Positions 23,719 to 36,813 of a stretch of 64,000 nt of DNA are shown here, in pieces. The stretch's first letter is position 1. Every line of letters begins with the position of its first letter. Source of the stretch: Crotalaria pallida (lineage: Eukaryota > Streptophyta > Magnoliopsida > Fabales > Fabaceae). Location: positions 133,080,501 to 133,144,500 of the forward strand of contig CM075651.1 in assembly GCA_037953625.1 (NCBI GenBank). Direction: 5' to 3'. Position numbers and translations under genes: made by a program. Under the pieces are notes generated by a model. The model made no database searches and was not told where the DNA came from. It worked only from the letters and a program-made list of their open reading frames with translations.

Positions 23719-26612
23719 ATGTCAGCTGAAAAGGAGAGAGAGACCCAAGTTTACTTGGCCAAGCTTGCTGAGCAGGCTGAAAGATATGAAGGTATTTATT
23801 TATATAATTATAATTGTAATATGATAATAAAGTTTTTGTTTTTATTGTTTTTGCTTTGATGGGGTTTGTGTTTTTTTTGTTTGATCTGGATCTGTTTTGT
23901 TGTTATGTTGGATTGATGCTTATTTGTGTTTTGATGTATTGGAAATGCTGGTTAAGATGATAAAGATTTGATTTTTAGACTTGGGTTTCAACTTTCAAAT
24001 GTGGGTTATGGATCAGTATGTAGTATTATGTTAGATTAGATTGTTATCCCTGTAAGTGTAAGCATAACTCATTTTCATCTCATGGTTAAAAAAAAAAAAC
24101 ACATTTTTATTTAGATTCGATTTGTAATTTATTTTTCATTCATATGCTATTTTTTTCTTGTTTGATTTGATGTTTCGGTTGGAAAACAGTTTAGAAGGGG
24201 GATGATGTTGCTTGAAAACTGAAAGGGCTTACCAAAAAGTGATGTCATGGAGAAAATATTGTCTTTCAAGTCTTTTTCGGCTCATTTTTCATTTTGTCAT
24301 GAGAGTGAATCATAGGTAGCATTTGTTAGATCTAAACGGTACATAATATGATCATCTGAGTTCGAGTTATGTTCTTTGTTTGGTGTATTTTATAAATACA
24401 ACACAACATGAATACGATTGGGAAAATAGTGTATTTTGGTTTTGCTGAAAGATTTGAAACCGAGGAGGACAAAAGGACATACATCTTCCATGTCTGTGCT
24501 CTTTGATCTCTTTGCTGTTGAACTCTATTTGCATTGATACCCTTCTGACGGCAAGAATCAGCTCAGAATGCACTTTGCTTATATCTTTTACAATTGGATG
24601 GATGTAATTTTTGACCTGATTAGGTGAAGATTAATTATGTTCATTACTTCATTTAGTTATTTTGTCTGATTTAGGACCCTGAGAAACTGAAGTTAGATTT
24701 ATGTTCAGAAATCAGAATCTACATTACATGAGCTTAGTGGTTGTTGTTGCAAACAATAATGCATAGAGCTAGTAATCCAACAACTGATATTGATGATATT
24801 CCTCTGAAACTTCATATTTACTTTGCAGAAATGGTTGAATGTATGAAGAAAGTAGCCAAGCTTGATCTTGAGTTGACTGTGGAAGAGAGGAACCTTCTTT
24901 CAGTGGGATATAAGAATGTTATTGGTGCCCGAAGAGCCTCTTGGCGCATTATGTCTTCAATTGAGCAGAAAGAAGAATCAAAGGGAAATGAGCACAATGT
25001 TAAACTGATCAAAGGTTACTGCCAAAAGGTTGAGGAGGAACTCTCCAAAATTTGCAATGACATTCTGACAATCATTGACGAGCATCTGATTCCGTCTTCC
25101 ACCTCAGCTGAAGCTAATGTATTTTACTATAAGATGTGAGTCATGTTGCTGCACTGCTTCTATGCTTAACCTGCTTGATTAATTCAATTCCTCTCCCTGT
25201 CCATATAGCCATTAATTTTCTTCGTTTAAGTAGATACAACAATTGCCATTTTGTGTTAGGTCTGCGAGATGTCATGAGAGATATGACAAGGATAGTCTCT
25301 CTGTGAATGTGATGATTTGATTACTTATTTGTTGCATAGAGCACCCTCAGCTTGATTTATTCCTTTCCTATTGCTAAGAATTAGTCACTGGATTTTTGTG
25401 TTTACATTTTGCTCTCTTTCCCTGATTTGCTTCTGCTTCTTTTGATCTAGGAAAGGTGATTATTTCCGGTATCTTGCTGAGTTCAAGACTGACCAAGAAA
25501 GGAAAGAGGCAGCTGAGCAATCACTGAAAGGATATGAGGTATGTGTTTGATCTCTTGAAGTTCAACACTGAACAGATTCATAACCATTTCTTTCGTTTAT
25601 CTGTATATTGTATTGTTGCTTGACGTATGCGAATATTTCAATTATCATCAGGCTGCTTCAGCCACAGCAAACACAGATCTTCCATCAACACATCCAATCC
25701 GTCTCGGACTTGCACTCAACTTCTCTGTCTTTTATTATGAGATAATGAACTCTCCTGAAAGGTAAGTTACTGGTTATCTCATATTCTGTATGTGTCCATT
25801 GACTTGCTTCTGCGTATTTGTCCTTAATATCTTTACTGAAACTTACAGGGCCTGCCATTTGGCAAAACAAGCTTTTGATGAGGCGATTGCAGAATTGGAC
25901 ACCTTGAGTGAAGAGTCTTACAAGGACAGCACTTTGATCATGCAGTTGTTGAGAGACAACCTGACTCTCTGGACCTCCGATTTGCCTGAGGATGGAGGTA
26001 TGGAAATTATTGAGACCTGATACGATATTCATTTGAGTTTTGCTTGGGTCAATCAGTAATAAATGTAATACCATATGTTGCTGAATAATGATGTCCACCA
26101 CACAGAAGTGCCTGATGTATAATCATACAGTGTCACCACAACACTTGCATTTCTGATTTCACTCACTCCTTCCTTTCCCCCCTTATGAGAAAATCAAATT
26201 TGGGTGAGCAGAAAGGGGAAAAAAAACTGTTTGCCATTGGATTGGTTAACCTGAAGAATAGATCAAAGTCACATTGTTTCTAGAGTGGAGTCTATAAGTC
26301 ACTGTGTTAGCTACACAATCAAGCTTTGTGTTATTCAGTGTATAATAATACACTTCGAACTACAAATACCGAGGATCTTATTATCATCAATGCTATCATG
26401 CAGGTGAGGACAACATAAAAGCTGAAGAAACCAAACCTGCTGAGCCTGAGGTATGTGTATGATCGAAATGCCTTCTGTTTTTGATTGCAGAAAAACTTAT
26501 AGGTGTAGAAAATAAGGGAATTCTTGTGAAAAGAAAGGGGGCGTGGGTGAGAGAGCCTTTTTCTATACCTAGAAATCTGACATTCTTGTATTTTTTGCAG
26601 CAGCAGCATTGA
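23719..26612 (+). CDS. 14-3-3-like (GF14) protein, seven coding exons
   Basis: 14-3-3 proteins are dimeric adaptors that bind phosphoserine/threonine motifs and regulate enzymes, channels and transcription factors. Exons by GT-AG and frame: 23719-23791, 24829-25135, 25451-25538, 25652-25761, 25849-25997, 26404-26450, 26601-26612, giving 261 residues, normal for the family. Exon 1 begins [20 protein letters not shown]. Signature 1 appears as [11 protein letters not shown], followed by ARRASWR; phosphopeptide pocket residues lie in [15 protein letters not shown] and [12 protein letters not shown]. Signature 2 is [20 protein letters not shown]. The C-terminus is acidic and variable, ending EPEQQH. 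The start is chosen because it gives the standard N-terminal helix. No damage is seen. I do not assign an isoform. Confidence 0.96.
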
Positions 26613-27281
26613 CAAGGTTCCTCTTGATCTCTGACTCTGACTGACATGGAGGTAGTCAGATATATCTAAGGAACTATGAATGCAAAGGGAAATTTTTCAG
26701 CTTTTCTAGCAATGGATTAGGACCGGATAGTGGGGATCATGGCCTCTTCATAGGTCCTGTGTTCTCTTACCAAAGCGAGAAGACCTGCGCCTGTGCCTGT
26801 GTTTTTTATTTGTTTATCCTTCAAACTTTTTTCGTTCTACAGACTTTTATGTTATAAGTAAAGTGCTCAGCTGCAATGAACAATTTTACATTTTCTTATA
26901 ATCATCTCTCTTTTATGTGTTCGTTACTTTTGAGTTGATTTCTGTTTGCAATGTTTGTGTTTCCTATATATGCTCCTAGCAATGTTGTCACTTGGCAAAT
27001 AATGTGGGAATGAGGCAGCCACGCCCAAACAAGCCTCTTTGATGCAGTGACAGAGAGGCAATATAAAAAATCAATTAGAATGAGACTTGTCTCTTATAAC
27101 AAATCATTTAGGAATTAAACACTTGTTGAAGAACTTATTTAATTAAATATGAAAATCGGAGTTAAATTCATTAGGAACTAGTAAATTCTACCGATTACAG
27201 AAAGGTGTTCATTTTTTCAATTTTTCTTTAACCTATCCATCTTAATAAAATCTTTGCTTTCTTCTAAATAGATAGTCATAA

Positions 27282-27282
<1 letters not shown>
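26613..27282 (+). other. 14-3-3 3' UTR and following spacer
   Basis: T-rich sequence to about 26900 looks like 3' UTR; the rest is spacer with no gene seen. Confidence 0.45.
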
Positions 27283-27324
<42 letters not shown>

Positions 27325-27335
27325 AAAAAAAAAAA
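27283..27335. repeat. C32-A21 double homopolymer
   Basis: Thirty-two consecutive C (27283-27314) run directly into 21 consecutive A (27315-27335). Such a poly(C) run is rare in plant DNA and may reflect an assembly or clone artefact. Confidence 0.9.
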
Positions 27336-27724
27336 CACTATCCATGCACGTCCATTGGTATTAAATCCTTGCCCCTGGGATTTAAGTGGTGAAACTGTTG
27401 GTTGGGTTAAAAAAAATTGGAAAATGTTAACAAATTGCCCCTTGGGGCACTTGTTAATAAACTAATAATAGATAAAAGTTGAAAAATGTGTTTTTTTATA
27501 TTTTCGAAAAAATAATAAATATGAATTTAGGATTTTTTTTTTTATATCAAATCTTAACTAATGCTCTTAGCAATACCAAAAAAATATATATATACAAATC
27601 GTCTTATGAGGTTTTGAATTTACGAGTATTCTTTGTGTGCAAACAATGATTTGTCCCTGCGCTTGTGAAATGAACCCTATTAACCTCCTGACTCATGCTA
27701 AATGATCCCCATTAACCTCGTGCT

Positions 27725-28019
27725 CCTCTTCCTCCGATTTTCATTATAAGTCACTTAACTATTTTACAAATATTAAGAAAAATAATTGCTTTTCTTGAAA
27801 CTTAATATATATATATATATATATATATATTTTAACATCACAATTTTACTCTCTTAACTTTTATTAGAAATTTTATAAATGTATTATTTTACATTAATGA
27901 ACAAAGGACAAATAGAAGAAAAAAAATAATAAATGCCTCATAAAAAACATAAAGTAACTTATAAATAGAATCAAATAATTCTTTTAAAAAACTTCCTATA
28001 AATTAAACCGGAGGGAGTA
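27725..28019. mobile_element. Stowaway-like MITE remnant
   Basis: The ends read CTCTTCCTCCGATTTT and, reversed, CTCCCTCCGGTTTAATT, resembling the CTCCCTCCG ends of plant Stowaway MITEs; both arms continue with ATTATAAGT-like sequence. An (AT)n run at 27803-27830 lies inside. No protein is encoded. Confidence 0.55.
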
Positions 28020-29055
28020 GTGCTGTACAACCACTCATAAAAGACGTTCCCTTCCCTTCTAGGTTTTGGATGAAACGAAGGTTATAAACTTATAACATGT
28101 AATATCACTATTGTAAGTGAACAAAATAGAGATATACAAGAGACAACTACAAGAAGAAATACAGGTAACGTTATGAACAAGGAGCACGCACCAAGGAATC
28201 CAGTGTAAACGTCGAAATAAGCATAATGCATTAGCCATTTAGTGCATATTTGATTATGCGATGAGTTAATCCAAAATCAATTCTGGAATGTCAACGCTAC
28301 TAACAATTGCTTCTGCTCCAACATGATTTTGGGATCAGAATTGATTTTCCTATTGGTAACCAAACATGCTATTAATCATTTTACATGTCACTTGTCTCGT
28401 TAACATTGCCATGTCAGAAGCCAATCCAATTGGGTTCGTTAAGAAATTGCTTGAAGTTCATACCAAAGTAGCTGGTTTTGGAAGCCCCCAAGAGAAGCAA
28501 GATTACTGCTGCTCATCTCCCTGACACTCTCATCGCATCTCCTCCTCCATGGCCATAGACAACCTCCTCTCCCTCCACCCATGAGGATAATAAGAAGGTG
28601 AAGATGAGGATAGAAGGGTTGGGGTCTTCAAGGCAAATATAACTTTTGTGTGCAAATATGACGTTTGCTTATTTAAAACTATTCAGAAGAAAAACAGTTA
28701 TAAAACACCAAAGGCCAACGACATGCATGAGATATTGAAGAGAACTCAACAGTAAACTCTAAGGTGCATCCATGATTATCTCGAAGGACTAGACCCTTAT
28801 GATCAAATGCCTCGGCAGCACGAAATGCCACTTGAGTGGTGAAAAATCGAGCCAATTAATTCAAATGATAAAAAAATTATGAATGGTTTGTTTATCATCA
28901 GAAAATTCTAATATATTCAGAAGTCTAAATGCATTGTACACGGCGCGGCATAGTTAAATACAGAACAATCCAGCCCGGAATGAAATTACCGGCTTTACAC
29001 ATCAAAAGGTGAACAATAGTTCAAATGAAAATGTATGTACCCCAAAAATTCCCGC
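28020..29055. other. Spacer; possible small foldback element at 28240-28375
   Basis: A weak inverted pair (GCATATTTGATTATGCG near 28243; reversed right arm GCATGTTTGGTTACC near 28372) may be a degraded MITE. No convincing coding exon was found. Confidence 0.35.
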
Positions 29056-30952
29056 TTATGATTCTTCCTTGATAAAGTAAGTTTGAGGCAAGCTGAACTC
29101 TTCTTCATGATTAAGTATCTCAATCTCATCATCATCCGATTTCTGAGGGAGAGACAAAGATGAATCACTATTCACTACACTATATAAAGCACACAAAATT
29201 CAAAGCAATGTGTTTAAAACTTAAAACAAAAAGTAGAATGTTTATATGGCATGACAAATAAGAAAAATCAGAGTTTATTAATAACATACCAGCATATCTA
29301 TGTTGTAGAACCTATCCAGCAATTGAAGGACCTCCTCCGGAGTGAACTGTCTGTCAAAACTGAAATGAGCATACAGTAGTTATTAGATTATTTATCATAA
29401 ATAGAGATCCAGCTTATTGTGTTTGATAATCAAACAAGCAAGACAGACTTAAAACTGGAAACAGGAACTAACCTCCTCTTTAGATATTCCATCAGACCAA
29501 AAATGACAAAGTGACGATGTATTCCTTCACAAAAGGGATATTCATTGTAAGCACACATAATATTTGATGAATCTTTCCACCCCGTAAAAAATGAATCTTG
29601 CTATGTGACAACTAGTGCTAACCATCTGACATGAGAATGCTTTACAAGGATAAAGTGATCATCCATCTTAGCATAACTACTTTGTTGAAAAAGAAATCCA
29701 AAGTATCAAATAACAACTAAACAAGTAGCATATGCACGTCACAGGTTCATACATGAAACTCGAGAAAAACCAATTCAATCAATAATGATAAATACTTCAT
29801 TCTGTTTTTTTTTTATTATTTTTTTTTATATGACAATTTTAGTTTGGATGGGAACAAGGGAGGGGAAATTAAATCCAACAATTGGTGGTGCCCAGGATGG
29901 AACCCGGGACTTCCAACTCCCAAGCCTTAAAGCCTTAAATACTTCATTCTTCTGGTAGTCGCCACAAATGCTTAATGTTTACTTCACAGGATCATACACA
30001 AAACTTGACAAAAGCTTTTCAATCTTCAGGATTGAACTGTAATATTTCAGTGTTCGCCTATCACTCCTAACATTGTTAGATAAAAAACTGATTTGGACGG
30101 GAAATACAGCCCTGGCGCTGCATGAGCTTCCCATTACCTAAATGCCCAAAGGTCACACTTTTCACTAAAAATACATGGCTAAACTCTCAGTTATGCTATC
30201 CTTTATCAACACATTCACCCACCGAACATTGAGAGATTAAGTCATTGTGTGTTACAGTGCCTTTGCAGGTTACGCCACCACCCCTCCACGAGTCCGCTGC
30301 ATACGGAGGAGACTAATCAGTCCGGTTCCAGTATGGACCATCCTAGTAGTTCAGTGCAAAACAAAAACCATTCATAAAACTCAACCTAAATGCTAAAGCC
30401 ATTTTCTAGACTTGGTATAAAACCCTCTACCATTTACTAAGTAGTAACATGTCATTGTACATTATCAAGTGAGCTTAGATTACTGGAGGTTATTTTGTAC
30501 TATTCAAATTAAGCTTATAAAGTTATAGTAATAAATTTCAAGAAAGATTGAAAAAAAAAAAAAAAAAAAAATTGGCTTTTCTCCCTAAAAATCAATCAAA
30601 AACAAGCATGACCAAACTTACTTAAAGCACATAAAAAAAAAGATTAAAATTCAAAACAACAAAAAGATTTTTTTTTTTTTTTGAAAAAAAAAAGGAAAGA
30701 ATCACCTTGGAGTTTGTGAGGAGGATAAATTTCAAGAGCTTGCAAGAGCTTAAGCTCCAATTCAACCTGTGCTTGATCCTACATGACAAAACAATCACTA
30801 TTCAAATTCAAATTCAATTTCAACTTAAAAAATTCAAACATTTAAGAGAGAGAAACCTTGGGGAGAGAGGAGGCGGAGGAAGGAGGAGGTTTGCAGGGAG
30901 AGTGTACGGACACGCCATCTTGTTCCTCTTCTTTCACTTTTCCATTGCTCAT
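29056..30952 (-). CDS. EAF7/MRGBP-like chromatin protein, five small coding exons
   Basis: Minus-strand exons join in frame with GT-AG borders: 30952-30857, 30778-30706, 29524-29473, 29359-29290, 29142-29056, giving 125 residues. The N-terminus (MSNGKVKEEEQDG) is charged and Ser/Pro-rich. The middle (VELELKLLQALEIYPPHKLQ, then GIHRHFVIFGLMEYLKRSF) matches the winged-helix-like EAF7/MRGBP family pattern, in which a GxxRHF core is followed by a bundle (FTPEEVLQLLDRFYNIDML) and an acidic stretch with FSLPQTYF at the end. EAF7/MRGBP is a subunit of NuA4-type histone acetyltransferase complexes and binds MRG proteins. The family match is from memory, but exon borders, phases and domain order all agree. 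Intron 2 carries a SINE-like insertion. Confidence 0.85.
29804..29936 (-). mobile_element. SINE-like insertion in intron 2 of the EAF7-like gene
   Basis: A T-rich end begins at 29804, the reversed sequence has a box-B-like CCCGGGTTCCATCC, and the 14-bp direct repeat AAATACTTCATTCT flanks it exactly (29790-29803 and 29937-29950). Confidence 0.8.
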
Positions 30953-30999
30953 CTTTTTTTTTTTTTTCTTTTCTTCAATTTTTTTTTTCCTGATTATTA

Positions 31000-33025
31000 A
31001 TCAAGCAAGCTCACAGAAGCAAAACGTTGTACTCTTTATTGGTACTGTTCTTGGGCCAAAACGATATAATGTGGGTCAGTCCAGCCCATTTAATTTACAA
31101 TAATTCCTGTTGAAAATTATTTTGCCACCCCACGACTATCCAGTCACATCCCATTTTTCTTCGACCGATACTCTTCTCAAGATTATTTTATAAAAGATTA
31201 GGGCGTGTTAAGAATGAACGCATTCATGAACATTTGCAGCAAAGTCATGAAAGAGTTTGGTGAAAAGTTTTATTATCAGATCTTTTGTTAAGACTTTGCT
31301 TTTCTTCAAGATATGGTGGAGAGTATTTAAGTTAAATTTGTAAATAAGAAACTTAATTTAAGACTTTTTAGGGCCCAATCTTTTGTTTTTTCTCTCTTTT
31401 TACTCTACAACATCTTAATAATAAATAAATAATTATAATTAAATAAATAAATAATAATATTTTTAAATATATATCTTTCATATATTTTATTCTTAAATAT
31501 ATTATGTTATTATGAATATATATATATATATATATTTATTTATTTATATTCAAATATGGATATATTAAAAAGAAAAGCATTTAAAAAAAGGAATATATAA
31601 AAAACAGAGAACAATTAAAATTATAGTTGCAATCCTTCTTGTTTATATATAAAAATGGGTATGACACATTTTTGAACATAAAATTGAATATTTTAATTTT
31701 TTAAATATTATTTGGACGTAAATACAATTTTTGGAAATTTATAAATATTGATAAGATGAATGACTAATAAATAAAATTATTTAATTGAAAAAAGTAATAT
31801 TTTCTGTCAATTTTAAATAAGATATAATATATTGTTTCTAAAAATCAAATACTAATAATAACATTAATTAATAAATAAATAAATACATTTCAAAAGTAAA
31901 AGGTTAAAGTATTAACAACATAATCTTGATATCATATTCATAAGAATTTGACACATCAACATTATATCATTATTCTGTTATAAAATTTATATTTTTCATA
32001 TCTTTCATGACTGTAATTAGAACTGATCAGACTCATAAGACTATTCATACAAATGTATTACACTATCATGTATTTTTAAGACTCAATTTCATTTCAATAA
32101 TGTTAATTATCTTCTGTTCATAAATATTATGTCAAATATTTTTTTCAATACAATAATTTTTATAAATTTCCAAAACCTATACATGCATTCAGATAATATT
32201 TAAAAATTAAAATTGGACAAAATTTAACATTACAACAATTAAAGTTACATAACGATACCTACTTAAAATTATAAAGTGTATGAAAAATAATATTATTATT
32301 TTATTTAAAATATATAATATTATTTATTTATTATTAAAAAAATAATATTATTTATTTATTATTATTAGGGTGACATAGAGTAAAAATAAAGAAAGTATAC
32401 AAAATTGAGTTGCACAAAGTTTTAAGTTTAATTTAAAACTCCACAAGATTTTAAAGATTAATAGAGTCTTGTCAGATCGGCCTTAACATTTTATGGACCT
32501 TAGGCGAAAAAAACAATGAGGCCCTTAATGTATAAAAAAAAAAGAAGTTAAGTATGTGAAATTTTTACACTAAAATTTGATTAAAAATCGTGTCTTGAAA
32601 ATTTTAAAAGCAAAATAAATATGAGAATCTTTAATACATTAAAAAAATTATTTAAAATTTATACATCAAAATTTGAATAAATACATGAGTACATACAAAT
32701 TATAATTTAGTAAAGTGTATTTATTTTCTTATCAAATTACTATTAACTATAAAAAAATTTAAACTAAAAAATAAATAATAACTTTTATTTTTTAATTCCT
32801 TTTTGACTCCGGACCCCAAGCAGTCGCCCTTAGACAGCCAGCCTATCTAGGTCCAGCCTGAGTTTTATAAAATATCTAATAGTATTAAGATTATGTACAA
32901 AACCTCTCTGAAAATTATGCTATGAATTTCGTTATACTAGGTAATGTGTAGAATATCATGACTCTCCACCAAAATAAATCTTCTTTTACTAAATTAGATA
33001 TTGGATATTAGTCTACTATCTACTA
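31000..33025. other. AT-rich spacer; degraded hAT-like sequence possible at 32474-32872
   Basis: Mostly AT-rich with no ORF. Around 32474 and 32870 lie short inverted ends (CAGATCGGCC; reversed CAGGCTGGACC) with 8-bp flanks matching at six positions, suggesting an old hAT-type element. No gene seen. Confidence 0.35.
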
Positions 33026-34190
33026 TCTATATATAAAAGGATCCCTTTTCGAGGCATCACGTTTGCCGGAAAAATTTTCGAGGCACCACATTTGTCCCGT
33101 GAAGCTTTCCTCGCACCAGAGAGTTTGTAGGTAGATAATCATTATCTCTAATCAAAATTACAATTTAAAATTAAATAAATTATTTAAATTTATTTAATCA
33201 TTATATGTATATAAAATTATTATCCTCAATTATTTTTTGGAAAAAAAGTAATCATTGTCCTCAACAAAAGTATTTAAAAAAATATTAAAAAATCACAAAT
33301 TTATTTAATCATTACATGTACGTGAAATCATTATCCTCGATTTGTTAAAAAAAAAAGTAATCATTATCCTCAACAAAAATATTAAAAAATTTATAATAGT
33401 AATCATTAATCAAATTACAATTTGAAATTAAATTAATTATTAAAATTTATATAATCATTATCTGTATGTGAAATCATTATCCTCAATTTGTTGAACAAAT
33501 CATTATCCTCAACAAAAATATTTAAAAAATATTAAAAAGATCACTATATATATATAATAGGCTTTCCCACTCAATTTTTAAAGTCCTATTTAATTCTAAG
33601 AATTCTCTTCTCCAAATTCTCTCTTTTATTTTTATTTTTTCCCTCATTCCTCTACTTAAAGCTCTTATTTTTGATTTTTGAGTGTTTGATGAATTACTTA
33701 TTAGATGATGCATATTTTGTTATACTTTTAATTGACTTTTGTTTATTCCTTTACTTAGAGCTCTTAATTTTGATTTTTGAGTGTTTGATGAATTACTTAT
33801 TAGATGATGTATATTTTGTTATACTTTTAATTGACTTTTGGTTAATGCTAATTTCAGGAAAAATGACAGCAATGAGTTACTTCAAACAAGAGCATGACCT
33901 TGGTAAGTTTTTTTTTTTTTTTTTGAAATCTTGGTAAGTTGTTATACATACTTACTTTGATTATTCTTTGTTGAAAGAATATGCAAATAATTGATCTTTT
34001 TCTCTTTTCAAAGAAGAGAAGGGCTCTCCTAGGATTAGGAAGAAATACCTTGATCGTATTCCGGTGAGAAATAATTTTGCTGAGTCTTTTGTCTGTTTGA
34101 AGTAACAATGTTTTTCGATTTATTTATGATTTTTTTTTGTTTTTGTCATGAGATAAAATAAATGATGAAAAAGATCAAAATATTTAAATA

Positions 34191-34226
<36 letters not shown>

Positions 34227-35499
34227 GTGATAATTATATTAAAAAAATAATAATGGTAAAAAAATATTAATTTATCCATCAAATAAATATAAGAAATATC
34301 TTATAATATTATCCTATAAAAAATCAGAATTTATAATTTTGGTTTAATTATGTATAATTTTTCATATTAGATGTGATAATTATATTTAAAATATGCTAAA
34401 TCAACATGTCTTATGCAATATAAAATATTTTGATTTATCTTTAAATCTACTCATAATACCATCAAACAAAAAAATATAAAAAAAGTTTAATTTTCATTTC
34501 ACTCTAATAATTAATCATAATATCATGATAAAACGTGTTAATTCATCGATCAACTAAATAAGGAATATACTAATTTAATACTCATCTATACATAGACAAA
34601 TATAATATTAAATATATATATAAAAAAGAGTCAACATTATATTCATAATAAAATGCAATGTGTTAACCAAGATAGTCAAAAATAACAATTTCAATACCGT
34701 CTTCATGTTATATGAAATAGTGGATATTCCAATTTATCCTTAAATTTTCTCATAATACCATTAAACAAAATAGATCAAAATATTTAATTATGATTTGTTT
34801 TTAATTATCATAATAAAGTTGATAAGCATATAAAAATATTAATTTATCTATTAAATAAATAAGGAAGATCTAATTCTTATTTATTTTTGATTCATCATAA
34901 TTAAGTTAATAATCATGTAAAAAATTGTTAATTTATCCATTGAATAAATAAGGAAAATCTTAGAAAAAATGTTATTTTTTATTTATAAGGAAGTACAAAA
35001 TTTTTCAACAAGCTCATTTTTTTTATCAACAACAAGCTCATTTTTTATTGTTGTTTAATAATAATCATTACTTTAAAATATTTAAATATTAATAATCCGT
35101 GCATTACACAGGATAAAAATAAAAAAGTTTAATTTTGATTCCACTTTAATTAATAAAACATGCTAATTATTGAATATTAAAATAAGGAATACATTAATTT
35201 AATATTGATCTATACATAAATAAATATAATATTAAAAAACGAACTGTCATTATCTTCCAATGAATTGATGTCCAATGAAATAAGGGATATTATGATTTAT
35301 CATTAATTATTCTCATAATACCATCAAACAAAAAAATCAAAATAATAATAATAATTTTTGATTTATCATAATAAAGTATATTGAATAATCCTTTTTTTAT
35401 AATTATTTTATTATTGTTTAATAATAATCTTTAATTTAAAATATTTAATATAAAAAAATTTAATATCAACAACCCGTGCATTGCACGGGGTAAGAGCTA
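33026..35499 (+). mobile_element. Helitron copy A
   Basis: It starts TCTATATATAAAAGGATCCC after an A and ends with the hairpin CCCGTGCATTGCACGGG (35473-35489) followed by TAAGAGCTA, the plant Helitron 3' pattern. It shares its ends and several internal blocks with copy B directly downstream. There is no Rep/helicase ORF, so it is non-autonomous. It contains an ATG8-like gene fragment at 33863-34064 and an (AAT)n run at 34193-34224. Confidence 0.85.
33863..34064 (+). pseudogene. Captured ATG8-like gene fragment (Helitron copy A)
   Basis: Two exon-like blocks flank an intron with a GTAAG donor: 33863-33902 reads MTAMSYFKQEHDL and 34015-34064 includes RIRKKYLDRIP. Autophagy protein ATG8 begins with a similar FKxEHxLExR segment and RIREKYPDRIPV. 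The second block is 4 bases shorter than in copy B, which breaks the frame. The upstream 33560-33680 leader with a splice acceptor (TTTCAG before the ATG) looks like the host gene's 5' UTR intron. Only the N-terminal part of the gene is present. Confidence 0.75.
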
Positions 35500-35961
35500 T
35501 CTATATATAAAAGGATCCCTTTTCGAGACACCACGTTTGCCGGAGAAATTTTCGAGGCATCACGTTTGTCTCGTGAAGCTTTCCTCGCACTAGAGAGTTT
35601 GTAGGTAGATAATCATTATCTCTAATCAAAATTATAATTTAAAATTAAATAAATTATTTAAATTTATTTAATCATTATATGCATGTAAAATTATTATCTT
35701 CAATTATTTGTTGGAAAAAAAAGTAATCATTGTCCTCAGCTAAAGTATTGAAAAAAATATTAAATAATCACAAATTTATTTAATCATTATCTGTACGTGA
35801 AATCATTATCCTCGATTTGTTAAAAAAAATAATCATTATCCTCAAAAAATATTAAAAAATTTATAATAGGATCTCACATTCAATTTTACATTTTTTTCAC
35901 CTTTAGATCTCTCTAATTCTAATAATTTTGTTCTCCTATTATTTCTTATTTTATATCCCAA

Positions 35962-35990
35962 CTAGCTTTTACCTCGTGCAATGCACGGGT
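35962..35990 (-). mobile_element. Inverted Helitron 3' terminus inside copy B
   Basis: Reverse-complemented, this reads CCCGTGCATTGCACGAGG, then TAAAAGCTAG, the same terminal hairpin and CTAG as the outer ends but on the other strand, so part of a third Helitron is probably nested here. Its other end was not found. Confidence 0.6.
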
Positions 35991-36271
35991 TGTTGATATT
36001 TTAATTTTTTTTATATTAAATATTTTAAATTAATGATTATTATTAGCAACAACTAAAAACAATTATATAAAAAGGTAGGAGTTCAAACCAAATTGTACAA
36101 TGAAATAAAATTAATCTAAATGATTTTGTTGATAAATAACATTATCTCTAACCAAAATTACAATTTGAAATTAAATTAATTATTTAAATTTACATAATCA
36201 TTATCTGTATGTGAAATCATTATCCTCAATTTGTTGAACAAATCATTATCCTCAAAAAAATATTTAAAAAG

Positions 36272-36308
<37 letters not shown>

Positions 36309-36611
36309 GGCTCTCCCATTCAATTTTTAAAGTTCTATCTAATTCTAAGAATTCTCTTCTCCAAATTCTCTCTTTTATTTTTATTTTTTCCCTCACTCCT
36401 CTACTTAAAGCTCTTAATTTTGATTTTTGGAGTGTTTGATGAATTACCTATTAGATGATGTATATTTTGTTATACTTTTAATTGAAATTTGTTTATTCCT
36501 CTACTTAGAGCTCTTAATATTGATTTTTAGTGTTTGATGAATTACTTATTAGATGATGCATATTTTGTTATACTTTTAATTGACTTTTGCTTAATGCTAA
36601 TTTCAGGAAGA

Positions 36612-36813
36612 ATGACAGCAATGAGTTACTTCAAACAAGAGCATGACCTTGGTAAGTTGTTTTTTTTTTTGAAATTTTGATAAGTTGTTATACATACTTA
36701 CTTTGATTATTCTTTATTGAAAGAATATGCAAATAATTGACCCTTTTCTCTTTTCAAAGAAGAGAAGGGTTAAGGCTCCTAGGATTAGTAAGAAATACCC
36801 TAATCGTATTCCG
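36612..36813 (+). pseudogene. Captured ATG8-like gene fragment (Helitron copy B)
   Basis: Exon-like blocks 36612-36651 (MTAMSYFKQEHDL) and 36760-36813; in one frame the second block reads KRRVKAPRISKKYPNRIP, close to the ATG8 N-terminal KRRAEAARIREKYPDRIP pattern. The acceptor is altered (CAAAG), so a normally spliced product is unlikely to be in frame. The same leader sequence as in copy A precedes it. Confidence 0.78.

Noticed and set aside
23318..23719. 133-residue minus-strand ORF upstream of the 14-3-3 gene
   Set aside because: It starts antisense to the 14-3-3 leader and ends in poly-phenylalanine from the A54 tract; no domain.
33671..33937. 88-residue ORF in Helitron copy A taken as a gene
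   Set aside because: Its first part is an AT-rich internal repeat (GVFDELLIR-like phrase twice). Only the end overlaps the ATG8-like exon, which is better explained by a captured exon with splice signals.
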